Positions 1 to 10,931 of a stretch of DNA of 64,000 bases are shown here, piece by piece; the first letter of the stretch is position 1; every line of letters begins with the position of its first letter. A model generated the notes under the pieces. That model worked only from the letters and a program-made list of their open reading frames with translations. It did not search any database and was not told where the DNA came from. The stretch lies in contig NC_092794.1 in the NCBI RefSeq assembly GCF_918797505.1, forward strand, positions 60,559,167 to 60,623,166, in the 5' to 3' direction. A program made the position numbers and the translations under genes. This DNA comes from Bemisia tabaci. Its lineage: Eukaryota; Arthropoda; Insecta; Hemiptera; Aleyrodidae.

Positions 1-316
1 CGAGGCTTGCCTCCTTGTGGGAGGTTCCTTTCCTCTCCTCTTCTCTCTGTGCGCTCAATTCAAGTATGTCTCCGTTTAAAGTCCCATCCATCCATCCATC
101 CATCACTTTCGCACTACATTATAATGCTCAGTTCGGAATGCTGTAGACATAAGTTGGGCTGAAAGTTGTTCGACTCTCTTTTTAAGGTACCCCCTATAGA
201 ATTATAATCATGATCTTACCGCTTCTGAAACCGCCTGAACATTTGGCCGTATTTATGTTGAATGGAACTTAGCACGTAGGATTTGCGCAGTGATTTTATT
301 TAATTTATGAGTGCAT
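1..316. other. unassigned AT-rich flank
   Basis: No coding signal or named repeat is recognised. A short CCAT tetranucleotide run lies at about 84-104. If the gene model is right, this is upstream intergenic DNA. Confidence 0.4.
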
Positions 317-566
317 AATTACACCGCGTTAAGCAGAAAGGAATCAAGCCACATCCGCTGTTGCCAAATTTAATTTTTTGCATGAAAACGGATGTGCGGA
401 TTTTTGTGAAAATTTCAGCGAATCGTCTGTAAAGTACAAAGCGAATTCCTTAAAATTTTGAAAGGAATCTGTACAACCGTTCTCTTTTTTTATTTTACAA
501 ATTAAATTGCCCAATTTAATTTATCAATGATGTGGCTTGGTTCCTTTCTGGTAACCGTGGTCCAAT
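317..566. mobile_element. palindromic MITE, ACCGCGTTAA family, copy 1
   Basis: The left arm (ACCGCGTTAAGCAGAAAGGA followed by AAGCCACATC) is repeated inverted at the right end (GATGTGGCTTGGTTCC...GTGGTCCAATT). Two further copies are at 7571-7827 and 14280-14539. The left flank is TA; the right end has diverged. No coding capacity is seen. Confidence 0.75.
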
Positions 567-1423
567 TTTGTTCTCAAGAAAAGCATGTCTACGCTTTGAA
601 AGTAGTTAGTATGACAGAGTTCAGTATTTTAACGTCATACCTAAAATAGTTTGATTGTAATTTTTTTAATTTCAAGTTCTTTTAAGTTTTTTTTTTTCGA
701 TTTTAGTATACTGTCAAAAATGATGAAAGAGCATTTGATAATTTCAGAGTTAGAGGTGGTGATAGGTTATTCTAGCATTAGCAGTGGCATACGAGAATTT
801 TTCGCCAAGAAAAAACATAATATTTAGTTCCTAACTGCCGAAAACAGGTAGACAACTCCAATCACAGTAACGTGTATCCTGATGGAAATAAATTCTCCTA
901 AGCATCGTATAGCTTTTTTCGGAATTCGCAATACCCCTATAGTGAAGGATAAGGCTTCGAGAACCATGGTTGGCTGCACACTTTCGGAGCAACTTGTCTC
1001 TTCTCTCGAGAGCAGTGTTTTCTACAATGCCCTTCGAGTTCCTGAACGAACTTGAACGATCCGTACGTTGCAATGATTGTCATCTTTATGGCCTCTAAAT
1101 CTGTTTCTTATCATTAGTAAGCCGCAAACCACTTCGACGGGTGTTGTGAAATTAAACCGCCGTAATATTCTGGATCGTTCGCTTGCATCTAACTACAGTT
1201 TGCTACATTTTACTAATCTTTCGGGTGTAACATACTTCCTAGTTTGACGACAGCTGTTTTCAGCTAAAATTTGAACTTGCATTTAGTTTTTTTCTAGGTT
1301 TACCTAAGCATTTTACTAGGTAGTAAAATGCATTTTGCTAGGTAGTAAAATGCTTTACCCCCCATCCATCTGTCATCTCATGGCAAAAAGTATCGTTGAC
1401 CCCCGAACTTGACTTTTGCCTCA
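567..1423. other. unassigned, with a short direct duplication
   Basis: No gene is recognised. Around 1310-1355 a 22-bp unit (CTAGGTAGTAAAATGC core) occurs twice in tandem. The rest is AT-rich and featureless to my reading. Confidence 0.4.
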
Positions 1424-1590
1424 TCGGATTACATTGTTTCGATCAATTGGAATACATTTTCCAATCAGGAACTGCAATCTATGGCTCAGTTTAGAAACGA
1501 CGTATGTATATCGTTAGTTTTACAATAGGCATATTTATTTTTACGGATGAGCCAGAAATTGTAGTTCCTAAACGCAAAATGCAGTCCAAT
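1424..1590. mobile_element. short palindromic MITE, TGGACTACATTTTGC family, old copy
   Basis: The right end carries the family arm (AGCCAGAAATTGTAGTTCCT then AAAATGCAGTCCAATTG). The left end is a diverged inverted version (GGATTACATTGTTTCG). Better copies are at 18344-18488 and 31364-31505. Confidence 0.55.
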
Positions 1591-1708
1591 TGTGTATCCG
1601 GTCAGCACCTTACATTCCTTTCTACTCGTTTGACAAGCACCAACAGACAGAACAGTGGTAAAACGGTAATAAGAATCCTCAGTCCTTTTTCATCAAACCA
1701 ACCATGTT

Positions 1709-1835
1709 AGAACTTATCTCTATCAAACGGAATATCGTGCATTATGACGTGATCTCCGTTATGCATACGTTCTCATGGGTCTCAGAGCCCATGTCTTAAT
1801 GCTCATGGCCCCGTTTGGCAGAAATGCGCCCATTA
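1709..1835. mobile_element. short inverted-repeat element, GACGTATTTCTGTC family, old copy
   Basis: The arms resemble ATCTCTATCAAACGGAA at the left and CCGTTTGGCAGAAATGCGCC at the right. The same arms flank 12265-12391 and 34060-34285. The interior is imperfectly palindromic (GGGTCTCAGAGCCC centre). Confidence 0.5.
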
Positions 1836-2100
1836 GATCCTCTCGGATGGGCTAAGCCTCAGACTTCGTGTCTTGATTTTTTCACAAGTGTCATTTCTCG
1901 AAGATATCTTTACCCCTGGATCATAGTGACTTAAGATCAGTTTCAATCGAGTGTTCACATGCTCTCCATATGCTCAGAACCCTTCAGCCGAGTTGAATTA
2001 TTTATCTCGCGGGGAAGCCAACGGAGTTACGCTACTCAAGTGCAGATAATATGTGAAAATAAAATACAGATAACCTGGAAGTTGAGTGCGACGATGACGG

Positions 2101-2135
2101 TCAGTGACAATCTCGTTGCGTTGCGGGCTGGATAT
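2101..2135 (+). promoter_or_regulatory. TATA-less core promoter: Inr plus DPE
   Basis: TCAGTG at 2101-2106 matches five of six positions of the arthropod initiator TCAKTY, putting +1 at A2103. The DPE window +28 to +33 (2130-2135) reads GGATAT, a full match to RGWYVT at the exact spacing the element requires. No TATA box is seen about 30 bp upstream. The start site would give a 5' UTR of about 95 nt before the ATG at 2198. Inr/DPE promoters are common at developmental regulators in flies, which fits a long first intron. Transcription from here is inferred. Confidence 0.5.
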
Positions 2136-2197
2136 TCGTGAAAGCGGATGCTCGACACTCGTTTACGTGCGAAGGATTTCGGTGGCTAGTTTCGAAA

Positions 2198-2333
2198 ATG
2201 GACGGAAACGATGGACTCAACGCTAGGATCGTGTTGGACAGCCTGGATGAGCTGAACTTGCACAAGACCTGCGGCGCGGAAGAGGACTGTCTACTCTGCG
2301 CAGGAAAAGCCCCGAGATCTCCGGCCACCATCG
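2198..2333 (+). CDS. first coding exon (partial) of an unidentified gene
   Basis: The ATG at 2198 sits in a good context (cgaaaATGG). It opens 45 codons plus one base, then meets a splice donor (ACCATCG|GTGCGT) at 2333|2334, phase 1. Without splicing the frame stops at once (GTGCGTAA), which supports an exon boundary. The peptide is acidic to mid-length (begins MDGNDGLNARIVLDSLDELN) and has three cysteines at 25, 31 and 34 (C-x5-C-x2-C), possibly half of a metal site. It ends in a basic, Ser/Pro-containing stretch (GKAPRSPAT). The exon is more GC-rich and codon-like than its AT-rich surroundings and lies about 95 nt downstream of the Inr/DPE. I do not recognise the family. The next exon would have to begin by completing a Gxx codon. 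No such exon lies nearby, so the intron is long. Confidence 0.5.
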
Positions 2334-2647
2334 GTGCGTAACCTCTATCTTTTAGCGCGATTGGTAACAAGGGATCCTGATACAGTGTTCGAAACTCACA
2401 AGCGCCAAATGCGCCTAAGGAATCGGTCATAGCGCCTAAAAAATGAAGGCTCTGCGCCGACGTGGCCCCCAAAAATTGCTGCTTCCCCTCCAAAAGAAAA
2501 AAAATCCTACTTTTTCTGTTAGGTGATTTTTCGAAATTTTCCCCGAGTTACAGTAACTAGTTCTGTTACTAAAACATCAAATAATTGCAATTTAACGAGT
2601 TGACACGTTTGCCGCCTGCAAACTGCCGGCGATTGCTGGCAATGTGG

Positions 2648-3039
2648 CAGTTCTGCTGGTAAGAAAATCGTGTTTTGATGCTTGACTCTCGTGAATTAAC
2701 TAAGAATAATCAGATCTGTCCAAACAGCAACTTTCTATGTTCGATTTTAACCGAGATATTGCGCTTTGAAAAATTCGGTTTATGACGTCATCCACCGCGG
2801 TTGACACCCTTGGTTTTTGCCACCTTGCTTTCATCAGTTAGGGAGACACATTTGCACTGGTTTTACTATACGTGAAACTGGTTGGAAAGCAAGGTACTAA
2901 TTTTCGAAGCTCGATATCACCCCTATTGAACGTAGAACATTAACATTGAACGTAGAAAGCTGTTTGGACGAATCTGATTATCTTTAGCTAATCTAAAATA
3001 ATCAGTCATCAAAATACGATTCTGTGACCAGCGCAACTG
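2648..3039. mobile_element. palindromic MITE, GCTGGTCACAGAATCG family, copy 1
   Basis: The ends are inverted copies (GGTAAGAAAATCGTGTTTTGATG at the left; CATCAAAATACGATTCTGTGACCAGCGCAACTG at the right, each with mismatches). The interior carries GACGTCATCCACCGCGG, also present in the copies at 30409-30777 and 55126-55537. About 390 bp, noncoding. Confidence 0.75.
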
Positions 3040-3627
3040 ACTCGTCGAAGGCTCAGTGTTACTGCATGTCAAAAACGTCTCCGTAAATGACGCCAAGATG
3101 ATAAAACACTAAAATAATACGTTTCGATAGCATCGTATCATAGGTTGATAAGGTTAGTCGAAAAAATTTACGAAAAAAAAAAATGTTTAAAATTCAATGA
3201 AGTGTAGCTCGGTACCAAGATTTTTATCGAAATGTTTCATATTCAACAAATATTAATTTAATATTGATCATGAAATCATTTGCAATGCGAACGTCTTTCC
3301 GTTGAGAACTGCTTCCGATGGGCCTCACTGCTTGTTCCACGCGAACGGTTCGATGCGGACATTTTGAAGCTAGGTTCGCCGCGGCAAAACTCAATATCGT
3401 TCTGGCTGACAATTATTATTGCCCCGGTAGCTCGACGCTCGTTAAATATTAAAAGGAACGGCTTTTGTAAATAGCTGCGCACAAGATAGCCCGAGCAAAC
3501 AAGCTGTTCCCATGGTTCACGAAAAATGGCTCACCGATTGGTTGGCTCTTTTTAACGGCTCAGGCGATGGGCTGCGTTTTTCTTGCGTTCAGTGCTCCCG
3601 ATAAAATTCTGAAGTTGGTAAGGGTTC
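3040..3627. other. unassigned intronic DNA
   Basis: No family member or exon is recognised. A G/C-richer patch at 3280-3480 has short open frames on both strands but no codon or splice support. Confidence 0.35.
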
Positions 3628-3909
3628 CAAGGTGTCTACAAGTCCGGAATTTCAGGAAAGTTCGGAAATAGTACGGATTTTTTAAGGGCGGTCCCGGTCC
3701 GGAATTACTGAAAAAGTGCGGAAATTATGCAAGAAGGTCCGGCATTTTTTGTCATTTTTGCCGCAATTTGAGCGAGAAATTCAAATTTTTAAATTTTTCT
3801 AATCTCATCAATCGCAGGTACTGAAAAAGTACTGAATTTCTTGAGAATGTACTGAAAAAGTACCGTTAAAGTACTGATTTTTAGCGAGCTTGTTTTAGTA
3901 GACACCCTG
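3628..3909. mobile_element. MITE, CAGGGTGTCTAC family (subfamily 2), copy 1
   Basis: The left terminus is CAAGGTGTCTACAAGTCCGG and the right terminus TTTTAGTAGACACCCTG. The interior is made of reiterated GTACTGAAAAAGTACTG-like motifs. Flanks GGTTC and GGTTT look like a 5-bp TSD with one change. This copy keeps the uninterrupted 3' end that shows where the nested element at 56230 landed. Confidence 0.8.
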
Positions 3910-4290
3910 GGTTTGTACAAACTTGGAGACAAAACCTCGGCTTTACGAACCGACAATTTAAGTAGGCACCTTTTGGGTTCGGGTTCAGTCAGAGGACAGA
4001 TCTTTTAGGTGTGCAGACTCAAGCTTTTTTAGATCGATAGAACCGGAAAAATTCGGTTTTTTAGACCTAAAGAACCGAATCGAATGAAATCCAGCCCTAC
4101 GTACTATCATCTGGGTTCACCGAGCTTAGAAAGTCCGGTCGATGTGGATCGTGTTTCTATGAACTTAAGTTTTCCGATTCGTTGAATTTACGGTTCGTAG
4201 AATGAAACCTACAGTTTTCCGAAAGGAAAATCGGTATACCCAAGTGAGAGTTCAATATTTTGCACCAAGAAATGTCTACGTATAGGTTTG
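3910..4290. other. unassigned intronic DNA
   Basis: No gene or repeat recognised. Short motifs of the AACCGAA/TTCGGTT type recur, but without a clear unit. Confidence 0.35.
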
Positions 4291-4613
4291 CAGGGTGTCT
4301 AGCATCAAGAAAAACCGGAAAATATCAGGAATTCTGGCTGATCATGAAAAAACCAGGAAAATCGGAAAACCCGGACGTTTTATCAGGAATTTTTCTTACG
4401 CGAATCTCCTCAGCGGAGAATTCTTATTACTTTTTGCCTACCGTGCCAGGAGTCGTCGCGCCGTCTTTGATTCCGATAATTTCTCACCCTTTAACTTAAC
4501 TTTATCAGAAAATTTAGTTTCCGCATGCATTTATGCAATAAATATAGTTTTTACGAGAAAAATCAGGAAAATATCAGGATTTTTCAAAATTAAAAAATAC
4601 TAGACACACCCTG
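4291..4613. mobile_element. MITE, CAGGGTGTCTAG family (subfamily 1), copy 1
   Basis: The termini are CAGGGTGTCTAGCATC and TACTAGACACACCCTG. The interior reiterates ATCAGGAAAAT-type motifs around a shared core (CGCGAATCTCCTCAGCGGAG). Flanks GTTTG/GTTAG are a probable 5-bp TSD with one mismatch. Copies at 24320, 40294 and 63182 share the whole structure. The open frames through it are by-products of the repeat. Confidence 0.85.
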
Positions 4614-4760
4614 GTTAGCGAAATATTGATTAGGCTGCCATTTAAACCTATGGAAGAAGTTCTATAAACAGGCTTTTCGCAAAGAACACCTAAATTTCGA
4701 TTCTTTACCATAGATTCAAATGGGGAAATATCGATAATCGATCATTCTCGCCTCGCCAAT
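4614..4760. mobile_element. degraded hAT MITE, CAGTGGCGTGGCG family
   Basis: The interior matches the intact copies (GCCATTTAAACCTATGGAA, GATTCTTTACCATAGATTC, CGATAATCGATCATTC), but both termini are decayed. It abuts the element at 4291-4613 directly. Confidence 0.65.
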
Positions 4761-5250
4761 GGTTCAGTAGACTTTCCAATCCTACAACCGCCGAAGCGTA
4801 TTGAGAGAGTGAATGGTCTGATCATATGAACTTTGAGTCACAGATTACGTATGTTTTTACGATCCAACTAATTACTCATCGGTTGGCAAAATATTTTGTA
4901 CAGCAACGATGTTCGAGACGATGGGGCACCGCTGTCGAAACCGATGTGTACTCGGCTTCCTGATAACTCCTTGAATTCTCGCACTCCATCGCTCTGAATC
5001 CGAAGCTACTTCGTTTCAAACCGGGGGAAAAAAACTCCCAGGCGATAACGATGCATACTCATACGGACAGTATTGCCTGGATAGCCTGAAAATTCTCTAT
5101 TTATATGCACCTGTTGTGCTCCATTCAAGTGGATGAATACAGAAAGGGTTCCAATATACAGAGGAAGTTGCTCAATTTATCGGTTTTTGGGGTCCTTGTT
5201 CTGATTAATTTTTGGCCTGCGGTGTCACTTTTATCAGTTCGGGACGGGTT
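4761..5250. other. unassigned intronic DNA
   Basis: No gene or repeat recognised. Confidence 0.3.
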
Positions 5251-5514
5251 CAATTGAGGCATTTTGCGGTAAAAAAGCGTATGAGACTTCGAATGCTGCT
5301 AAGATTGTGCAACGTGGTTCTCTGGTCATAAGTAACTGATCTGACAGTTTCGTCATGAATTTTTTTCATTTCGCTTCAAATTTTTCCGCACTTTTGTATA
5401 TGCAAGTAAGTCGACTGTGAATGGATTTCATCTGCCGAAGACGTTATAAACAATTGCACGATCTTAGCAGCATTGCAAGCCTCATACGCCCTTTTACAGA
5501 AAATGCCTCAGTTG
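5251..5514. mobile_element. palindromic MITE, single copy in window
   Basis: The left arm (GAGGCATTTTGCGG, AAGCGTATGAG, ATGCTGCTAAGATTGTGCAA) is answered by its inverted complement at the right (CACGATCTTAGCAGCAT, CTCATACGC, AAATGCCTCAGTTG). About 264 bp. No TSD is obvious. Confidence 0.65.
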
Positions 5515-5631
5515 CTCAACAGAAGCAACCCAAGTCGTATTTTTGATAGGAAAAAGAAAGAAAGAAAAAAAATGAGTTGAGAATAGTTTTGAATTCTACT
5601 ATTCATACATTTTTTCCTGAAAAAATTTCAG

Positions 5632-5636
<5 letters not shown>

Positions 5637-5673
<37 letters not shown>
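5637..5673. repeat. homopolymer T run (37 bp)
   Basis: An uninterrupted run of T. It could be the A-tail of an old minus-strand retroposed sequence or simple slippage. No retroelement body is recognised beside it. Confidence 0.9.
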
Positions 5674-5680
<7 letters not shown>

Positions 5681-6404
5681 AAAAATAGGATTTCTTCAGT
5701 TTGTTTTAGATGAAATTCTTCTAAACATCCGCACAATTTGTCTACTGTGTAAGATTTAAGAATGGATCAGGTCTGTCGAAAGTGTTTCGTCACGTTCAGC
5801 TTTTTATTAGTGCAAAGTTTACCGAACGTTTAAAACCATTAACTCGATCTCAGCCCGACGACTACGAAGGATTTTCGTTGGGAGCTTTTATAAAAGCGCT
5901 TATTTAAATCCGTATCATAACTTCGTCAACAAATCACTGAAACCGTTCAGGTTATTATGCAACGACTTAACGATAGGTACGCAGCTCACACATTAATGGA
6001 AAAGTGCGTAAAGTTCTGAATTTTGAATCCGACTGTTCGCTTAAACCAACATGTTTTTTTCTCTCTCTCAACTTTTTTTTTAGTTGTTATTAGAGGAACA
6101 TTGTTCAAGCTTGTGTTTGTTTATACATTTTTTGGGTCTAAAGGTTGTATTTATGATTCGCTACCAGTTTGGTGTTGGGATTTTTTCCACTGGCCTCACA
6201 CTCGTAAGGCCACCATATCGTAGTTTCCTACGTAGGTACTACATGAAATCAAAATTTAGTTTTAATTCTAATATTAATCGTTCCAAGAGTTAAATTAATA
6301 CACCCCTTAAGAACTTGAACTTAACTGCGTAAATTATTTTTGTAGCGATACTATTGCTGAAGTAATAACAACCTAATTAAATGAAACAAGTTGTCAGGCA
6401 ATAT
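5674..6404. other. unassigned AT-rich DNA
   Basis: No gene or named repeat. Short open frames here are low-complexity and hydrophobic. Confidence 0.3.
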
Positions 6405-6772
6405 CGGACTACATTTTGCAGTAAGGAACCAACTATTTCTGGCGCCTCTGTCACAGCACATACATTTGCATAGGGTGACTGGATTACATTTTGCAGTAAG
6501 GAACCGCTATCTCCGGATCTTTTGTAAAAGCATTTTTCTCCATACAGAAACCAATGGCATGTTTGTTGTTTCTAAAATGAGCCAGAAAAAGTGGTTCCTA
6601 ATTGCAAAATGTGCGGTCTAACCAATGGCACAAATGGACTATATTTTGCAATAAGGAAAATGATTTATTTCTGGCTTATTTTAGAAATAACACATTCGCC
6701 TTTAGTCTTTTCTGGTGCAAATAGGTGATTTTCCAGATGATCCGGAAAAGGAGCTCTTGGCAAAATGTAGTC
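6405..6772. repeat. cluster of TGGACTACATTTTGC MITE copies
   Basis: At least three left or right arms occur head to tail: GGACTACATTTTGCAGTAAG at 6405, GGATTACATTTTGCAG at 6480, the inverted TTCCTAATTGCAAAATG at 6595, another GGACTATATTTTGC at 6637 and a final inverted arm near 6760. The family seems to expand locally, as it does at 46955-47381. Confidence 0.65.
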
Positions 6773-7570
6773 CAAACGTTGTTTCTAAAATAAGCGAAAA
6801 ATAGGAGACCTTAATTCTAAAGCGTATAGTCAAATGAAGGAGGTGCCGCTGCTCTCATGCAATGTGCCGAAAAAATCATTCCGGCAAGAATTCAGTACAT
6901 ACTCATTGTCAGTCTGAAGGAGGCGTTAAATGAACGGATGACCTTGGCACTGCTACAAAGCGGCCCTTGTCAGAACCCTTTCGCCCCCATCCTAACCGCA
7001 AATTTTTTTTCTTTCTTTTTTCCCCTCTTTTTTCATGCTGTATAAAGGCGCCGTTTATACTCCCTCGCCGCGGAAGGTGGAGGGGAATAGCGAAGAAGCC
7101 TTGTGGGCTATCCGTTTGCGGTCTAGATTGGATCACGGCGTCGTGATTATCTCGAGTGGTCGCGCGTGGTTTTTTAAAATTAAAACAATAACCATGGTGG
7201 TTGGTGGTGGTGTCAAGAACCTGGAGATCGTACGCGTGGGCGGGGAGCCAGAAAGACGTCCGAATCTTAATTGCCGCCAACTCGTGGAGCCAGTGCGCAA
7301 TTCTAACGTCTAAAGCAAAAACGCCATACTTTTGTTAATTTTTTTTTTTTTTTACTATTATTAAAAAATTAACAAGCATTCATTCCCGTGATTTTTCGAA
7401 TAACCACAATGAATTATGAAGTTTACTGTCGCTCTCCTTGCATTGCCGTTGTGGAGCCTTTTTACATTTTTGGCTACGCCTATTTTCAAAATTTAATGTA
7501 CCTAGAGGAATACCTAGACAAACAAAGAATCATCCATTATGCATGATTGCAAGCTTAATTTAAACGGAAT
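6773..7570. other. unassigned, partly GC-richer
   Basis: The 7035-7310 stretch is richer in G and has open frames on both strands. These lack splice-site or family support. A T run lies near 7340. Confidence 0.3.
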
Positions 7571-7827
7571 AAACTCGACCGCGTCAAGCAGAAAGGAACC
7601 AAGCCACATCAACTATCGCCAGATTTAATTGGGCAATTTAATTTTGTACCTGAAAACGGTTGTGCGGACTCCAGTGCAAATTTCAGTAAATTTTCTGCAT
7701 AGTTTGAAGCAAAGTTCTTAAAACTTTTAAAGGAATTCGCACGAACGTTCTCTCTAAAAAAAGTGAATTGCCCAGTTCTGGCAATAGCTGATGTGGCTTG
7801 GTCCCTTTCTGCTAAACGCGGTTCAAT
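7571..7827. mobile_element. palindromic MITE, ACCGCGTTAA family, copy 2
   Basis: Same arms as 317-566 (GACCGCGTCAAGCAGAAAGG; CTTTCTGCTAAACGCGGTTC) and the same AAGCCACATCA subterminal block in inverted orientation. Confidence 0.8.
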
Positions 7828-8480
7828 CAATCGCATCGACCGGCCGTTCACCGTTCACGCAGGCTTTACTTTCGTAGCGTTTCGTTAAAGTCGCCGGCTC
7901 TTGCTCCTTCATTTCGTCGATTATACAAATTGGCCTGCAGGGAATTCGATAAAGTTGCTCCAAAGCTTATCGTATAATAATGGCCGGATCGCCATTCGGT
8001 CGTTTACCAGACGAAAGAACAAGAACGAAACTACGCTTTCTTTATCCCCGAATGTCTCAGAGCAACCGTAAATTGCGGTCAATTGGTGACGAAAAATTCA
8101 GTTGATCAACCAAGTCCTCTTGGTTTATTTGACCAAAAAAGAAAGTAATCCAAAGTAACTATAAACGCGGAACTCTTCACTGACATATGTATGTAGATAC
8201 CATATCGTTGGCTAAAGTGCGAGACCGCGTACCTCGTATACCTCTGTTTGCGACGTTATAGGCTTCCAGTCATATTTTGTTTTCTCCTTTAAAAACTAGT
8301 CAACGTAATTTCTTGAAAACTTATTTGATTTTACTTCTCCATTAAGAGAATGCTCTGTGTAAACCTCAAGCTTGACCTGACTTGAGATACGTTGGATGTT
8401 CTTGAAAGTTGGCTTGTTTCTCTTCAAAAGAATAAACTGGGAGCGGAGATTTTGAAAACCTGCAATATAGATACTCGGTG
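7828..8480. other. unassigned intronic DNA
   Basis: No gene or repeat recognised. Confidence 0.3.
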
Positions 8481-8800
8481 TCGCTTTTTAGTCATCGACA
8501 CTTCGTCGTTTTCCCTCATTAAATAACGTCACTACATTTCAATGTTGCCAATTTTCCCTTCGCAAATTTTATTTTTACCAAGAGAATCTTGGGTTTTTCT
8601 GACTGAAAATTTTACTGATTTTTCTTCTTTTCGCGCGCGAAAATTTTACTGATTTTTCTTCTTTTCGCGCGCGAAATCCAGACAAATTTTTGACAATAAC
8701 TGCAAAGGTACCGTCCAGTAAATAATGAAATTGTTTTAGTCAATTTTGCAACCTTTGAACCTGTTCCTTCGTCTGAAAACCGACGATGGCTCAACCAACC
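8481..8800. repeat. CTTCGTC/GCAACCTT repeat family, with a 34-bp tandem duplication
   Basis: Shares with 12721-12975 and 36030-36140 a core of TTGCCAA-TTTTCC, GATTTTTCT, TAATTTTGCAACCTT and CCTTCGTCTG. At 8605-8672 a 34-bp block containing TTCGCGCGCG occurs twice in tandem. Confidence 0.55.
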
Positions 8801-8828
8801 AAGAAAACCTCGACCAAAATGGCTCAAC

Positions 8829-9140
8829 TAGAGTCCCTTTATCCTGAGAGTCAAGACAATGTGAAGCCATTTCTGCTTGGTTCCCGTATTTTAGGCCTCC
8901 TCAGTGTCACAAACGGGAATAAAGATTACATTTTCACCGATTGCAAAGATTATAATCTGGAGTGAACCAGGGAATTACGGGTTCGGCAAGGAACAAACGG
9001 AATGAGAGAAGGAACGGATAAAGGAATTTGAGAATGGGTCGATCAAAGATTACGAAAAACGTTCAATTTGTGTAATCTTTATTCCCGTTTGTGACTCCAT
9101 GAGGGGCTGTTGTCATGACTCTCAGTATAAAGGGACTCTA
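8829..9140. mobile_element. hAT MITE, TAGAGTCCCTTTAT family, copy 1
   Basis: Inverted termini TAGAGTCCCTTTATCCTGAG and CTCAGTATAAAGGGACTCTA. The element is flanked by a perfect 8-bp TSD GGCTCAAC (8821-8828 and 9141-9148). The TAGAG terminus fits the hAT consensus YARNG, and 8-bp TSDs are the hAT hallmark. No transposase. A second copy is at 34747. Confidence 0.92.
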
Positions 9141-9148
9141 GGCTCAAC

Positions 9149-9843
9149 CAGTGTCAGGAGAGTGAAAAAATTCAGACGGAAATATCCGATCATCTAATCT
9201 GACGAGTCGGACTCGCTCTCAATCGAGGAGAGACAAAGGGGTACACGACGGTGATTGGATCGGACGAGCCGATGCCCTCAGTTTTGACGGGTACGGATAG
9301 TGTGAAAAAATTGCCGCCTACCGCGGGGGCCCATTCAATTTTCCGCGACCGCAGCGTCGTTCTTTGTCTTCTCGGAGCGTCGATCGCCGATCCTTTATCC
9401 TCGCGAACAAAGCGTCTGGCTCTCCTGCGATTCGGCTCGAAAGTTGGCCGTCGTCGTTAGCGCACGACTCATTCGAGGAACCCCCCGTATCATCGAAGGA
9501 GGAATCAACGAATACACACCCACGACGGTTCCGAGGCCTCCGGCTACTAGATTTGTTGGGAGCTCACAGAACGTTCCAGGATTGAACGGCCAGCCCGTAT
9601 TTCCGTGGTAAGAAATAACGCCGTATGAAAATTCGAGAGTTACCAAATTTCCTACGACGAAAAGTGCATTTTGAAGGAGAGCAATGAATATTTTTTCTTG
9701 AAATTTTCAAATTTTTCAAGTTTGATCGCGAATAAAATTCCCTGAAAATCGACGGAAAATATTCGCAGATTTCCTTGAAAATGTGTATTTTGTCAAAGGA
9801 AATTTGGCAACCTCTGAAGTCTTGAACGACCCTCCTTAGCACG
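9149..9843. other. unassigned, GC-richer to 9560
   Basis: 9180-9560 is CpG-richer than its surroundings, with overlapping open frames in several phases. No promoter or splice evidence chooses one. The 9600-9840 part is AT-rich. Confidence 0.3.
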
Positions 9844-10069
9844 CACTGAAAAAAAATATGGTAAATTTTATCATACTCTGACACAGTGATCCGAGTACGG
9901 TAATAAACACCAGATTCTATGGCAGCGTTTATCATACTATGGTAAGTATCACTAGAGTTCTGGTGAAAACTGCTATAATTCTGGTTATTTCTGCTAAATA
10001 GTGTCACTGTGTAAAAAATCAAGTAGACTTATCGTAGATTTTACCATAATTTCTATTCGGTGGGCAGTG
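9844..10069. mobile_element. CACTG-terminus MITE, copy with diverged flanks
   Basis: Starts CACTGAAAAAAAATATGG and ends GTGGGCAGTG. The interior is an imperfect palindrome of ATGGTAAATTTTA/TTTTACCATAAT. The flanking dinucleotides (CG, TA) do not match, unlike most copies of the family. Confidence 0.65.
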
Positions 10070-10758
10070 TAGGAGCATAAATGGTCCAAATCAGACTTTA
10101 TTTCTTGCCGTGATTTTTTTATTCTTTCTCTCTAATGTCAAAATGGCTCCTAGATGAAGACACAGCCTCTATAATTGTTGAAAAAATGATAGGTTTTTCT
10201 GAATGGTGGTTTTAAGCTATGGTTTCAGACCAAAACTAACCATAATGGTTATCTGCTATACTTGTAGGCGTTAATGTGACCGTGACCCATAGCCTTAAAA
10301 GTGTTGAACAGTCGAGTAAAAAGGGGGTTCCAAGGGTGTCATAGGGGGACGGAAACCAATTTTTTATCTTTTTGTACTATCCTGAAGGGCCCGTGAAAAC
10401 CCCCTGAAATTGAGACTTCGATATTTTTGGGGTCATGGATGAATTCAATGCTAACATTTATTGAATTTATCTATCTTTCCACAAATGTCGGTCTATATTC
10501 TTCGTCAAAAATTATTACTAGAGACACTACTACAAGATTACTTTTACTACGAAATCACCCTTTTTTCTACGTTAACCCCTGTATAACTCAATAGTCGAGT
10601 TATAACTTCCGTTATTTTTTTCCGAGTGTCAAGTTGGATTTAACACCCGCAAAAATTCATAAGAAATGCCAGCCACTGATTTTGGCAAGGTCGATTCATG
10701 GGCCAGGGTCTCCGGAAATCGTGGAATGCCCGGCCCACGCTGCCAGTCCCGCGTCTCA
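10070..10758. other. unassigned intronic DNA
   Basis: No gene or repeat recognised. Confidence 0.3.
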
Positions 10759-10766
10759 TCGGGCAC

Positions 10767-10931
10767 CAGAGGCGTGGCGTGAAGTGCGATGTATCGCTTG
10801 TTATGCCAATTAAACCTACGGTAAAGAATCGATTATTAAGGTGTTCGCTGCGAACACCCTGTTCATCGATCCTTTTCCATAAGTTTAAATGGCATAACAA
10901 TCGATAAATCGGAAAGCACGCCACGCCACTG
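10767..10931. mobile_element. hAT MITE, CAGTGGCGTGGCG family, TSD intact
   Basis: Termini CAGAGGCGTGGCGTGAAG and GCCACGCCACTG. Perfect 8-bp TSD TCGGGCAC (10759-10766, 10932-10939). The interior includes GGTGTTCGCTGCGAACACC, a self-complementary centre. Orientation is opposite to the copies at 17963 and 37734. Confidence 0.93.
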
